Source of the DNA: Pogona vitticeps | Taxonomy: Eukaryota > Chordata > Lepidosauria > Squamata > Agamidae | Reading direction: 5' to 3' | Assembly: GCF_051106095.1 (NCBI RefSeq) | Contig: NC_135783.1 | Location: 60,739,947 to 60,803,946, forward strand | DNA: 64,000 nt | In this document: one piece after another, positions 1-18,141 of the stretch | Layout of the letters: every line of letters starts with the position of its first letter | Numbering within the stretch: the first letter of the stretch is position 1 | The notes under the pieces: generated by a model | What the model saw: the letters and a program-made list of their open reading frames with translations, nothing else | What the model was told of the DNA's origin: nothing | Database searches by the model: none | Made by a program: the position numbers and the translations under genes

Positions 1-360
1 CATTATGAAAGCTGGATCTAACTTAACTGGCACTAATTAATAAAGCACAGGGTAAGCCAAAATTTTGATTTTAAACTAAAGATGCAAATGGGGTAGAAAT
101 AACATTGTGAATGTAGTGTTTCTTTCTTTCTGAAGACTGTTGATTTGAAAATGTTCCGTATTTTGAAGTTAATAAACGCTTAGCATCCAAAGAATGAAAA
201 GTCCATGGTGCTTGCGTCCTTTCAAAGTATATATGTCTTCTTTATCTGAATGAAGGAACAGTTCCAGTGCTGTAAAGTGGTAAAATTTTTAAAATATATA
301 TATATATCCAGTAGACTCAGTCTTTCTGCAAGAATACCTTTGCCAGATGGATGGAGCATA

Positions 361-1074
361 CAGTGGTGCCCCGACTTACGAACTTAATTGGTTCCGGACC
401 TCCGGTCGTAACTTGAAATGGTCGTAAATCAAAGCACCATTTCCCATAGGAATACATTGAAATGCAATTAAACCATTCTGGCCGAAGGGGAAAAAATCAC
501 CAAAAAAACACAATAACACTGCAAGACCTATCAGAAACATGATTAATCCATTCTGGCTCAGGGAAAAAAGAAAAGCAAACAAACCATGCAAGACCCTTCG
601 GAAATGCAAAAAAAAAAAAAAAAAAAAAAAGCAAACAGACCCTGCAAGACCCTTCGGAAATGCAAAAAAAGAGAAAGAAAGAAAGAAAGAAAGAAAACCA
701 AAAAGCAAGCAAACAAACCCTGCAAGACCCATCGGAAATGGGGGAAAAACCCAGAAAAGCAAACAAACCCTACAAGACCTATCACAACATAGAAACATAA
801 CCTCCCAGCCCAAAACTATGCTGCAAAACCTACCCAGAACAGTTTTTAGAAAGCAGCACCTGACCTTACCATGCTGTCTGAAGCCTCCTCTGATAGCACA
901 CTCTCTAACTGCTGGGGTGAAAGAGCTACAAAGAAGCAGCCTCTTCGCCATCAGTGGTTAGCAATTTGAATTCCCTGCCTTTTTTCCCTGCCTTTTTTTG
1001 AACTTGAAGCTCCGGTCGCAAGTCGACGCAAAATTTTGCGCCCGGAGCTGGTTGTAACTCAAAGTAGTTGTATA
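361..1074 (+). mobile_element. Tigger-like non-autonomous DNA transposon, copy 1
   Basis: It starts with CAGTGGTGCCCCGACTTACG directly after a TA dinucleotide, the terminal pattern of pogo/Tigger-type Tc1-mariner elements. It carries no transposase. At about 573-790 there is an internal array of roughly four imperfect units, each with AGCAAACAAACCCTGCAAGA followed by CCCATCGGAAATG and a poly-A or purine run. The right end is degraded and runs to about 1074, where a hAT element is inserted. A second copy of the family lies at 7928. Long reading frames here are low-complexity artefacts. Confidence 0.7.
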
Positions 1075-1082
1075 CTGTATAC

Positions 1083-1306
1083 CAGGGGTCCCCAACCCCC
1101 AGTCCGTGGCCCGGTGCCAGTATGTGGGCTTGCCGGAATTGGGCCGTGGAGATGGATCTCCACCCCACGTTCGCGTGCACGGTGGGGGTGTCACGCTCGC
1201 GCAGAGGAATGTCGTGCTTGCGCGCGAGTGCGACAACCCCCCCAAGTGTGGGGTGCTCCCCCACGCACGGAGCCCGCCCCCCAACCAAGAAGGGTTGGGA
1301 CTACTG
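1083..1306 (+). mobile_element. Short hAT element (Zaphod/Tip100-like ends)
   Basis: The left end CAGGGGTCCCCAACCCCC and right end GGTTGGGACTACTG form imperfect terminal inverted repeats of the hAT-Tip100 (Zaphod) kind. The flanks CTGTATAC (1075-1082) and CTATATAC (1307-1314) match at 7 of 8 bases, fitting the 8-bp target duplication of hAT elements. The 224-bp body is GC-rich and non-coding, so this is a MITE-like deletion derivative. It abuts the right end of the Tigger-like element before it. Confidence 0.8.
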
Positions 1307-1745
1307 CTATATACCCAATAAAATGAAATGAGCTGCCTGCATGATACTACAGTACTTTCTCTTCCTGGGGAGCTACTTTCAGACGAGTGTATAGGATTGT
1401 ACCCTTCAGCGCTCATTGGATGTGACTTCAAGAATTTAAAGAAGATTGTCACTGATCCTAAATACGTTTAAGTGTAGAAGTGATGTGTAGAATGATGTAT
1501 TGAAGATGAGAAGAGAGACATTTCACTGAGAAGTTTGAATATGTCGGGTGCTTTGGGAAAAAATCTTCATCAAATTGCCAACTTTAGGTTCTTCTGAAAA
1601 CTTAGCTGTCTTAATGGATATATTTGAAAGGGTATGTAAAAGCAGCATAGAAAATTAATAGCAAACTTATTACGTATAGGTAAATATATTAAGTTGTAGC
1701 TATAGGAACAGAGTCTTGCCCTTTCATGGTGATGAAGATGCAGTT

Positions 1746-1805
1746 GAATTTTAAACATTGGGTGGGAGCTTAAGTGAATTTTAAACATTGGGTGGGAGCT
1801 TAAGT
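1746..1805. repeat. Perfect 30-bp tandem duplication
   Basis: Two identical, directly adjacent 30-bp units (1746-1775 and 1776-1805). The lack of any divergence suggests a recent duplication, or an assembly artefact. Confidence 0.95.
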
Positions 1806-1957
1806 GAAATGAGTTATTTTTTGAGGAAGAGTTCTTTCATTATGAGAAGTGTAAAATGGTGATCTAATCTAGGGAGTTATCCTATGACTGAAATTCATAT
1901 AGTATTTTATATTTATATCTAATAGCATGTTTAAAATAAGTACTGTAAAAGTTTTAA

Positions 1958-2235
1958 TACTGGGTTTCCCTGAAAATGCTTCAAACGTATTAATGTTTGC
2001 TCCAAAAAAATCATTAGGGCTTATTTTCGGGGGGATGTTTTATTTTTTTCTTGTACAACAATCTACATTTATTCAAATACAGTCATGTTATCTTCTGGTT
2101 GCTGCACAATGGTGGACGGTGGGGTTTCACTTAATTGGGGCTTATTTTTGGGGTAGGGCTTATATTACGAGCATCCTGAAAAATCATACTAGGGCTTATT
2201 TTCAGGTGAGGTCTTATTTTTGGGGTAGTAATGTT
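1958..2235. mobile_element. Non-autonomous interspersed repeat of unknown class
   Basis: The block has GTTTCCCTGAAAAT near the left and several spaced copies of GGGCTTATTTT(C/T)GGGG toward the right, in partly inverted arrangement. I recognise this as a common lizard interspersed repeat with DNA-transposon-like ends, but cannot assign a superfamily. Non-coding. Confidence 0.45.
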
Positions 2236-2909
2236 TATTAACATTAATTATATATTGTTTTATACAATGACTGCCTTACATGCAGGTATTACAAACTTGG
2301 ATGGAAAATAACTTCTATTATGATAAAGCTGCTTCCGTTAAAAAAGTTCTGTTTAATGAATTAGAATCATGTTCCACCATACACTTTCACTGCATGCAGA
2401 GATTTTGCAGATTTTGGTTTTATGGTCTGGGCTGTTTTGGGTTTTTTGTTATGTCTGACATCAGTTTTAAACACTTCAGAGTATTTTTAGGAAATTACAT
2501 AATAATGAGAACCTGAATGTTCTTATCACGGTTTGAGGGGGCCTAATTGGATTCCTAGTGGCCACACATAAAACATAAATCAGAAAAGAGGAAAAGTATT
2601 ACTATCTTGATTACCCTGTGTTGGATAGATAGAATTCAGAACATTGTCTTCCTAGTTTTCCAATACAACGGTTCACAGAATAGCTTAATTAGTACTTGCC
2701 CTATTTCTAGAGTTGTCAGCAAAAGAGCTGCCCTGCATATTAATAAATAATCGGTATGTTTTTAAAGATATTTTAATCTAGATTTTTGTTTTAATTTGTT
2801 GTTATGGCATACGTATTAAGATATTCACATAAATAATTAGGGCACATACAAGGGAGGAAAGAAGAAGGAAAGAAAGGGAGAAAATGGAGAATACCAGGCA
2901 GGTTAAGTG

Positions 2910-3570
2910 TAGTAGGTCCCCTGTATTTGTGGATAATTGGTTCCAAGCCTCCTCCCCCCCCCCCCCAAATGAATGGTGAAAAACGCAGTTTATAGCAAAT
3001 GCAATAATATAGTCTGCTGGACCCAGTACTGTACCTGTAATTTTTATCTCAATGGAATCTCTAAGCCAAGATGAAGTTTTCTCTCCTTTATTAACCTGTA
3101 TATAAGTCTAATAAAATAAAATAATAAAATAAATACTGAAGACTGAAAATTGACCTTTTCTCTCTCTCTTTTTTCCTCACTCACACACAGACTCAATCTC
3201 AGTGGCTCTGTGGCATTTTTTGTCCAAAGACAATCCATTTCCCCCTTTGACTGGGAGTCTTGAGGCTGGCTGGAAGGGGAAGGAGGTTGGAAATCTCTCC
3301 CATGAGACAGTTTGGCTTAAGGTTTGCACTTCTTTTCTGGCCTCACCAGCCAACCCAGCTCTGAGTTTTATGACTACACTGCTCTCTCTGGACAATGTAA
3401 TCTGCCTATGAGTATATTGTCTGGTTCCCTCTAGTGGTCAGTTTTTATAACTACATTTTATTATCTATATACAGTATCTAGGTATTTTCATTTTAAAGAT
3501 TTAATATTTTCAGATCATGGTTAACTGAACCAGTGGATATTGATCCAGCAAGTATAGGGGTCCTACTGTA
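2910..3570. mobile_element. Tigger/MER2-like non-autonomous DNA transposon
   Basis: The left end reads TAGTAGGTCCCCTGTATTTG and the right end, reverse-complemented, TACAGTAGGACCCCTATACT. These are imperfect inverted repeats bounded by TA. The next inner bases (GTGGATAATTGGTTCCAAGC) resemble mammalian Tigger/MER2 ends. A poly-C run lies at about 2955-2967. No transposase frame is visible. Confidence 0.6.
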
Positions 3571-3585
3571 ACTGTTGCAAGAGAG

Positions 3586-3815
3586 AGCTTTGCGGCACAG
3601 TGGTTAAACTGCAGTACTGCACTGCTCACAACCTGAGTTTGAACCCAGGCTCGAGGTTCACTCAACGTTCTGTCCTTCTGTAGTTGTAAATTGGGTGACC
3701 AGCCTGCTGGATTGGGGGAGGGAGGTAGTATATAGCCTGCATAATTAAATTGTAAACCGCCCAGAAAGTGTTTTAAGCACTCTGGGGCAGCTTATAAGCA
3801 ACACATTTTGATTTG
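3586..3815 (+). mobile_element. tRNA-derived SINE
   Basis: The head holds pol III promoter-like boxes: an A-box-like GCGGCACAGTGGTT and a B-box-like GAGTTTGAACCC. The tail includes GCCTGCATAATTAAATTGTA, AACCGCCCAGA and TTTAAGCACTCTGGGGCAGC. The same tail recurs at 8873-9050 (minus strand), 42203-42306 and 56720-56812, so this is a dispersed family. This copy is the only one here with an apparently complete head. Confidence 0.7.
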
Positions 3816-4333
3816 CTTTAAATGCTTTAACTTTCATGCAGATTACTGTAAACTAAGAGGTCTCAATAAACATTGTCTGTTGCATACTGAGTCGTACAGC
3901 TCTGTATCCAACAGATAAAATCTACAGAGATTTTTAAAATGATGACAATTCCAGACTAAATTCAACACTTGTGTAACTGCAACAGGATTTCAGCCTTCGT
4001 TTGCTAATGTTTCTGCTTTATCTACATTCTTCAAGTGAGTTCAGTCTTGTTTGCCTGGCTTGATAAAGTTTTTTTTTCTATTTCTGTAGCAGTTTTGTCT
4101 TATGACCTGTGGTTTAATTAAAAACCATTAGAAGATAGCTGTCATCAGAGAGGGCTCTAGAAGTATGAAGGGGAATATTTAAACCCTTAAGGCAATTTTT
4201 GTTGCAGTTGATTTCTTTTTTAGTAGCTATATATCGCTATGTACCTATTCAGATCAATTTCACTTGTGAACTGGTTGAGTTATGAAAGCCGCAGTATTTT
4301 AAGTGATCATTTATATATTTTTATTTTAAGTTA

Positions 4334-4411
4334 GAAGACAGGAGAGCCTGGTGTCCTCTGGTCCATGGGGTCACAAAGAGTCGGACATGACTTAACGACT
4401 AAACAACAACA
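4334..4411 (+). mobile_element. 5'-truncated BovB (RTE) 3' end with 11-bp target duplication
   Basis: This 78-bp insert ends in GGTCACAAAGAGTCGGACAT followed by GACTTAACGACTAAACAACAACA, the characteristic BovB 3' terminus. It is bracketed by perfect copies of ATTTTAAGTTA (4323-4333 and 4412-4422), so it is one complete, very short target-primed reverse-transcription product. Confidence 0.85.
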
Positions 4412-5927
4412 ATTTTAAGTTATTGAAAATAGCTGTCATGATGTTACATAGACGACTCAATTTTGTTACAGAAAATTCTGATTGTTTTACTGGTTGGAAT
4501 TCAGTTACTTCTGTTTTCTTAGAGTGAAGAAGGGGATATTTTTCTGGGGCATAAGTGTGAATCAGGAAGGTTTTGTTGATTTCACAGGCATTAATACTAT
4601 TTTATCTGCAGTTCACTTTGCAGTTGGCTCTTTTAGCTCTGCACTGCTAATCAGATTTTACCGGTATATTCTTGTTAAATAATTACTTTGCTTGCTCAGT
4701 TTTTGACAGGAAAAGGCCTTGTAGCTTTTCCTCTACAGGGAAGGAAACCCGCTTATTTTGACATAAAGGGGGTGTGGTAGCAGATGTGGATATTAAAGGA
4801 AGTGCAGTACTTTTATATATATAGTACTTACACAAGCATGCAAGGTAAAATTGTACTTTTAAAACAAATTCAGAATTGTATGTGTGGAAAAACATCTGAG
4901 ATACTAGAATTACTTCTGTGTTCTTTTATACTAATATATTTCACAGAGTATAAAACCAAGCTATGTCTGACACATTTAGGAGGATGTGAACATTATAAAC
5001 TGCTTCAAACATCATAATAAACATTCCTTTATCATGACTGGAACAAACTGCAAAGACTTTGGCTTGGGTTCTGACTTGTCATTCTTCTCTAATATAGGTA
5101 AGAAGGTAAAGCATGAATGATTAACTTCCATTTCTTACTAACCACAGCTTATTGTTTCATTTAAACCCAACAAACAGTGGAATATCACTTAATAACACAG
5201 ATTCTCTGTGAAAGTGATTCTGCTACGTCCTCCATCCCCACCCGCTGAGTCTGATTACAGTGAGACTCATGACAAGGAATGGAACATTTGGGGGACATAC
5301 GTAGTTAGGGAACATGGTGAGTTCTGCATAAGTTAGCATTTTGACTAAGTAAAGCAGTGTCACATCTTCTCATGTGAAGGGTTGAGCATCATGGCCACTC
5401 TGATCATGGGATGTGGTACCTCTGAACAGTTATTTTCTGTTGCATCCAAACCACTCTCCAAAGTCCTTCAGCCAATTTATTTTACCTTGGATTATTGCCA
5501 CTGATAATGTTTCTTTTTCATTTTTTATTATGGTGACCAAAGTATTGTAGCTTCCTCCTTCTCGTGCTACAGGATTTCTTATCTTTATTCATTTGTTTTT
5601 ATACTTCTTTGTTGATCACCCTCTAAATCTACATTTCAAGTGGTTCTTTTTTTCTTTTTTAATAGTGGCCTGTATTAAAGTACAAGAGTCCATGTGATAT
5701 AGTAGAATTGATAATACATAGTACAGTATTGTACTGGGTGCATTCTCAAGGTTAATTTCTTGTTGCTTATTACACTGTGAGGATGGAAAGGGACATGCCA
5801 AATTTTCCTGTCAACACCAGCAGGCCATGTCATCTCTCCACACCTTAGAAGGACTTCCCAACATGCACCTCATCAGTGGACTGGGGAGGAGCTGATGAGG
5901 AGCTGTGGAATGATAGAAGAGAAGAGA

Positions 5928-6024
5928 AAAGGTTATTGTGGGTTTTTCGGGCTCTTTGGCCGTGTTCTGAAGGTGGTTCTTCCTAACGTTTCGCCAGTCT
6001 CTGTGGCCAGCATCTTCAGAAGAC
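5928..6024. mobile_element. Penelope-like terminal repeat fragment, copy 1
   Basis: The block with GGCTCTTTGGCCGTGTTCTG, CTAACGTTTCGCCAGTCTCT and GTGGCCAGCATCTTCAGA is nearly identical to 45122-45225. It looks like the terminal repeat of vertebrate Penelope-like retroelements; that naming is from memory. No reverse transcriptase or GIY-YIG frame lies next to it, so it is a fragment. Confidence 0.5.
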
Positions 6025-6807
6025 AGAAGAGAGAAGGCTTGGGAAGAACATTCTGGAGAGAGCAGGGGTACCCCTAGTGGAAGAAGATAAATGGGAGAAG
6101 GAGGGAGTGTTGAAAGATCATTGGCAGCAGGTGCAAGAGGAGCCATAATGGGAAACGTGCCAGGCAGAGGCAGGGGACAAAATGGAGGCAGATCCCCCTG
6201 ATGTCTGGGAACTCAGTGAGGGGGAGAACTCTTGGACAGGAGAGATTGTCTAGCTATGTGTGTCCCCCCAGACGAGGATGAAATCCCAAACCCCCAAGAA
6301 ACTTTCCTTTTGGGGAGAACGTGAGTAGTGGAAGATATGTTGCAGGAACCTAGATCAGCTGGGAAAGAAGACAGGCTTTACATCAAAGGTCATGTAGACT
6401 AGAGTGCCTACCCTGATGCTTGAAGAGACCACATTCCACACCCACTGCCATGGCACGTACCTCTAACTTCCAGAGAAGAAGGACATTGGGAGACTATGGT
6501 CCAGAGAGGGCTCAGCCTGGCCATATATTATCCATGCTGTGGGACTCCCTGCCTCGCACACCAAGGCATCCTTCAAGTGCAGCCTGACCCTTCCCCAGAG
6601 GATGGTCAAGGCAGCCATGAGTCAATAGTAGGTGGTGTTTATAGCTTGTTCTTGTTTATTTGTATCCTTCCCCAACTTCAATAAATCTCTTGTTTGATAA
6701 CATAGCTCAGTATCTGGCTGTGGAAAGTCTACAGGATAACAGCTTGGTATGGGACACATATTCTTCATCTGAAACTGTTCTTGGTTGTTTTTGTTCTGAT
6801 TTTTTAA

Positions 6808-6808
6808 A

Positions 6809-6893
<85 letters not shown>

Positions 6894-6894
6894 T
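6808..6894. repeat. (CTA)n(ATA)n microsatellite
   Basis: About 30 bp of CTA units pass directly into about 55 bp of AAT units. It creates artefactual Thr/Asn-rich and Leu/Val-rich reading frames on the two strands. Confidence 0.95.
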
Positions 6895-7180
6895 TATTGT
6901 CATTGAACGTATACACACCGTATACACATACAGCGAAACTGAAAGAACACTCAGAGAACAGATCAAAACACACACACACTCATAACAATCCTAAAACCCA
7001 GAACCCTGCCTAATATCATATAGTATCCACATAACATACAGCACAACAGACCAAGTAATAGTAATACGTACAGTCCAACAACTCACTGCTGGTGATTCTT
7101 ATGTTCCTTGTTAAGTTCAATTATAGCTCTAGGATAAAAACTGTTCAAAAAGCAGTGGTTGTAAAGGCAATAACAATATC
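6895..7180. mobile_element. Possible LINE 3'-region fragment
   Basis: TTTATTGTCATTGAACGTAT and CAGCGAAACTGAAAGAACAC next to a simple repeat resemble a widespread LINE-associated tail seen in fish and lizards. The later GGATAAAAACTGTTCAAAAA fits the same family. I cannot assign the clade. Confidence 0.35.
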
Positions 7181-7488
7181 TTACATGGCCACAAGTTGTG
7201 TTTTTTTGTATGTGTGTGAAAGTGCACCACTGTTCGTATGAAGTGCTGAGGTTTTAATAACCCCCCAGACATATTGAGAATTGCAGTTAGTATGACTCCA
7301 TTACTTTACAGAGATGCAATGGTTGCGATAAGGGATCTTTCTGTTTGAAATGTATATCTCTATGTATTTGTTTATGTGTTTGTAACAGTTTCCTGGTAGC
7401 CATTTCAAAAGTTTTGAAATTCATTAGGTAATTTGTTAAAGCAAGTGGCCTGGCTTGAAATTATCATTCCCTCTAAGCTGTGTGGGTA

Positions 7489-7749
7489 CAGTGGGGTCTT
7501 GACTTGAGAACTTAATCCGTATTGGAAGGCGGTTCTCAAGTCAAAAAGTCTGTAGGTCAAGTCTCCATTGACCTACAGTGCATTGAAAACCGATTAATCC
7601 CGTAACAGGCCGTTTTTGTTCCATTTTGGTTTTTTTCTGGTCTGTAAGTTAATTCTCAGGCTGCAAGTCAAATCTAAATTTTGCGGCCAGAGAAGTCTGC
7701 AACTCAAAAAGTCTGTAAGTCAAGCCGTCTGTAAGTCAAGGGTCCACTG
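7489..7749. mobile_element. Tigger-like MITE, complete
   Basis: 261 bp bounded by TA on both sides (7487-7488, 7750-7751). The left end is CAGTGGGGTCTTGACTTGAG and the right end, reverse-complemented, CAGTGGACCCTTGACTTACA. Inner bases repeat the theme GTCTGTAAGTCAAG in both orientations. Non-coding and apparently intact end to end. Confidence 0.8.
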
Positions 7750-7927
7750 TACATGGCTGCACAGTGCTGTATTGGTGCCACGCACCAGCAGTTACTGTTG
7801 CCACTCATTTGTTTGTGGTCGCAGGTGAAACTTTGCATGTATGAGACAGGGTTTCCACTCAGTGCTGGTAGAAAATTAGGGGGAACATTGCTTGAAATAC
7901 ACTTGTTTTTAAGAATACTCCAGAATA

Positions 7928-8345
7928 CAGTGGTGCCTTGACTTACGAATGTATTGGTTCCAGAAATCCAGTCGTAACTCAAAAGGGTTATAAGTTGAAG
8001 CACCCTTTCTTGTAGGAATGCATTGAAAGGCAATTAATCCGTTCCAGCTGAAGAAAAAAAATCACCAAAAAACCCCCACAGCACTGCAAGACCCATCGGA
8101 AACACGATTAATCGGTTCCAGCCGAAGGCGGGGGAAAAGCAAACAAACTGTGCAAGACCCTTCGGAATTTCAAAAAAAAACAAAACAGCAAAACGCAAAC
8201 ATACACTGCAAGACCCATTGGAAATACCAAAAAAAAAGCAAAGCAAAAAGCAAACGGACCCTACAAGACCCATCAGAAATGGGGGGGAACCTCCAAAAAA
8301 CAAACAAACCCTGCAGGACTCATCGGATATGGGGGGTGAACAAAA
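7928..8345 (+). mobile_element. Tigger-like non-autonomous DNA transposon, copy 2
   Basis: It starts CAGTGGTGCCTTGACTTACG after TA (7926-7927) and follows the same plan as the element at 361: a GTCGTAACTC region, a GCAATTAATCCGTTCC region, then about four units of the GCAAACAAACCCTGCAAGAC array (8140-8340). The right end is not clear. Confidence 0.7.
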
Positions 8346-8430
8346 AACCATCTCTGCATTTCCTTTCTACTTGCCTGTACTTGTCCTTGGTGGCCCGGCC
8401 TTCTTTCCACTTCCTGTACACGTCTTTTTT

Positions 8431-8455
8431 GTTTGTTTGTTTGTTTGTTTGTTTT
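8431..8455. repeat. (GTTT)n microsatellite
   Basis: About six GTTT units. No other feature noted. Confidence 0.9.
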
Positions 8456-8705
8456 CAGGTCATCTCTGAGATTTTTGTGAAGCCATACTGGCCTTTTTTG
8501 CCACTTGCCACCTTTTTTTCTTGTTGGAATTGTTTGGAGTTGTGCCTTTAGAATTTCTTGTTTTAGAAGCTCCCACCCTTCTTGGACTCATTTTCTTGTT
8601 AGGACCTCCTGCCATGGGACCTCACTTATGCTTGTTCTGAGATTATAAAAATTGGATTTTAAAAAATCCAGCAGAAGTATGTGGCAACACTCTGCCTTTA
8701 GTTTC

Positions 8706-9262
8706 CTTTGAAATCAAGGGCATGGTCACTCTCGCCTAGAGTTCCCCTTATTGTCACTTCACCCACCAAGTCATCTCTATTGGTCAGAATCAAGTCAAGG
8801 ATAGCAAATCCTCTAGTTTCTTTCTCCATTTTTTGTAGGAGAAAATTATCAGCCACACAAAGCAAATCAAAGTGTGCTGCTTATATACCGCCCCATAGTG
8901 CTTCAAGCACTCTGGGCGGTTTACAAGTTAATTATGCAGGCTACACATTGCCCCCCGCCCCAGCGAGGTGGGTACTCATTTTACTGACCTTGGAAAGATA
9001 GAAGGCTGAGTCAACCTTGAGCTACCTGGGATTGAACCCCAAGTTGTGAAATTTGTTGGATGGGCTATACTTGGCAGAATTTGCATCTCAACATATATTT
9101 GGATAATTGAAATCTCCTATCACTACAATATTGTGTCTCTTTGAAAACCCTGCCGTTTGTTTTTCAAAAGTTTTGTTCGCTCCCTCTCTTTGATCAGGTG
9201 GTCGGTAGTAAACTCCAGCTACCAAGTTCCTTTTGTTTTTTGCCCCAACTAGATTGATCCGG
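8706..9262 (-). mobile_element. CR1-type LINE endonuclease-region fragment, split by a SINE
   Basis: Read on the minus strand, the translation shows AP-endonuclease hallmarks of CR1-clade ORF2: VYYRPPDQRE, then VVIGDFNYPNI (GDFN motif), and further on [14 protein letters not shown] with GESDHA (SDH motif). It is a 5'- and 3'-truncated piece. A tRNA-SINE at 8873-9050 interrupts it, between the GDFN and SDH parts. It is probably the same LINE family as 25398-27540. Confidence 0.75.
8873..9050 (-). mobile_element. tRNA-derived SINE nested in the CR1 fragment
   Basis: On the minus strand it has a B-box-like GGGGTTCAATCCC, then GCCTGCATAATTAACTTGTA and AACCGCCCAGAGTGCTTGAA, matching the SINE at 3586. 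The A-box part is missing (5' truncation). It is younger than the LINE piece it splits. Confidence 0.7.
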
Positions 9263-10596
9263 AATACATAAAGACATAATACTTAACGACTTTGTCTCCC
9301 GCCCCCTGAAAACTAAAAAGCACTAGGAAGAGAAGGCACACAAAATCAGTGTTCAGGAAAAGAACTAGACATGTTTTATTTATTGTTTAGGATACATCAG
9401 ATTTCAGATACTGTAGCTGTTAAGACCTGATAGTTTTCATCCCTGAATTGTATTTTAGGTGGACAGCTTTACTTGTAATTGTATTTATTTGGACTAAGTT
9501 TTTGTTGTTTTTATTGCTGACATTTTTTGAAAGAGAATCCTATAGAAACAAAAGGGGGCAATCCCCCTTGCAGTCTTCCTGTACCCTCAGAGCCCCTTCT
9601 GAAGGGCTGGAAAATCTTCTGGAGCAGACTTTCAAGTGGGTGAAGAAAATGATTAAGAAGGGAAGTAAGGAAAGTCCTGCCATACTTAGGGTTAGGTTAT
9701 AGGTGAAGTTGTATTTAGGCCATTGCTTTTGTTGATTTCCATTATTTTATTGTTGTGCTGTTGCTTCTATCAGTTTGATGACCTAAAAGTAATTTTAGAT
9801 AAATAAGGGAATCTGGCAAACAGTGATGGATGGTTTTCTGTTTTTGCTGATTGCTGATTTAGTAAATGACTTGAGAATTTGATTTTGACTTCTGTAGAAC
9901 AGTTGGTCAACAGTTTCTCCTATGTGTGGAAAGTGTCAGAATAAGAGAGGGGTTTCTATATTGGAAATAATATCTGAAAAGAAAAGCTGTGAGTTCAGAT
10001 TGGTGCTTGGTAGACAAGATAGCTTCATCCAGTAAAATAAGAGCATGCACATGTCACAATATGCTTCAAATGTAATAATGTTTTGGAGGACAGTGATCTC
10101 AAAAAGCCTTTCTTTACTACTTCAGACAGATGTTTGTCTTTTTCTTATATCACTGGTGGCATATAAATATTCCACAGTTGTCAAAGCCGAAAATAATGCT
10201 TCCTATTGCAAGATTTGTGGAAATAGAGCAATCTGACAGCTGTGTTGACTCTGAAAAAGTCTGTATTTTTAGAATATAGATCTAGAGGGAGCCCCCCCAG
10301 CACATCTTTAATATCTTTATGAAGTTGTCACAAACCATTTATTTGCTTGGATGTTTATTAAATGTTTTTGTTCAGATTGAACTTTACAGTGTTGCTTGCT
10401 GTTTTATTATGTAACTATTCTAAAATAAGTTCTGGATTTCATAGTCATATAAGTTCGACATTTTTCTTCTTGAGTATGGGTACTAAAGAGAAATGGAATA
10501 AGTAAATCCCTTGAATCCAAACTGAGATAATTGAGAGTTTAGAAATTTACACTCAGAGATGGAAGGAAAACTCACTTTTTGCTCATGTTTTTTTAA

Positions 10597-18141
<7,545 letters not shown>

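Noticed and set aside
376-951. 191-codon Phe/Leu-rich minus-strand frame
   Set aside because: It runs over the poly-A and array part of a non-coding Tigger-like element.
5890-6760. Possible LTR upstream of AATAAATCTCTTG near 6680
   Set aside because: There is a polyadenylation-like word, but I found no TG...CA ends, no target duplication and no second copy.
6660-7013. Thr/Asn-rich frame of 117 codons
   Set aside because: It is produced by the CTA/ATA microsatellite.
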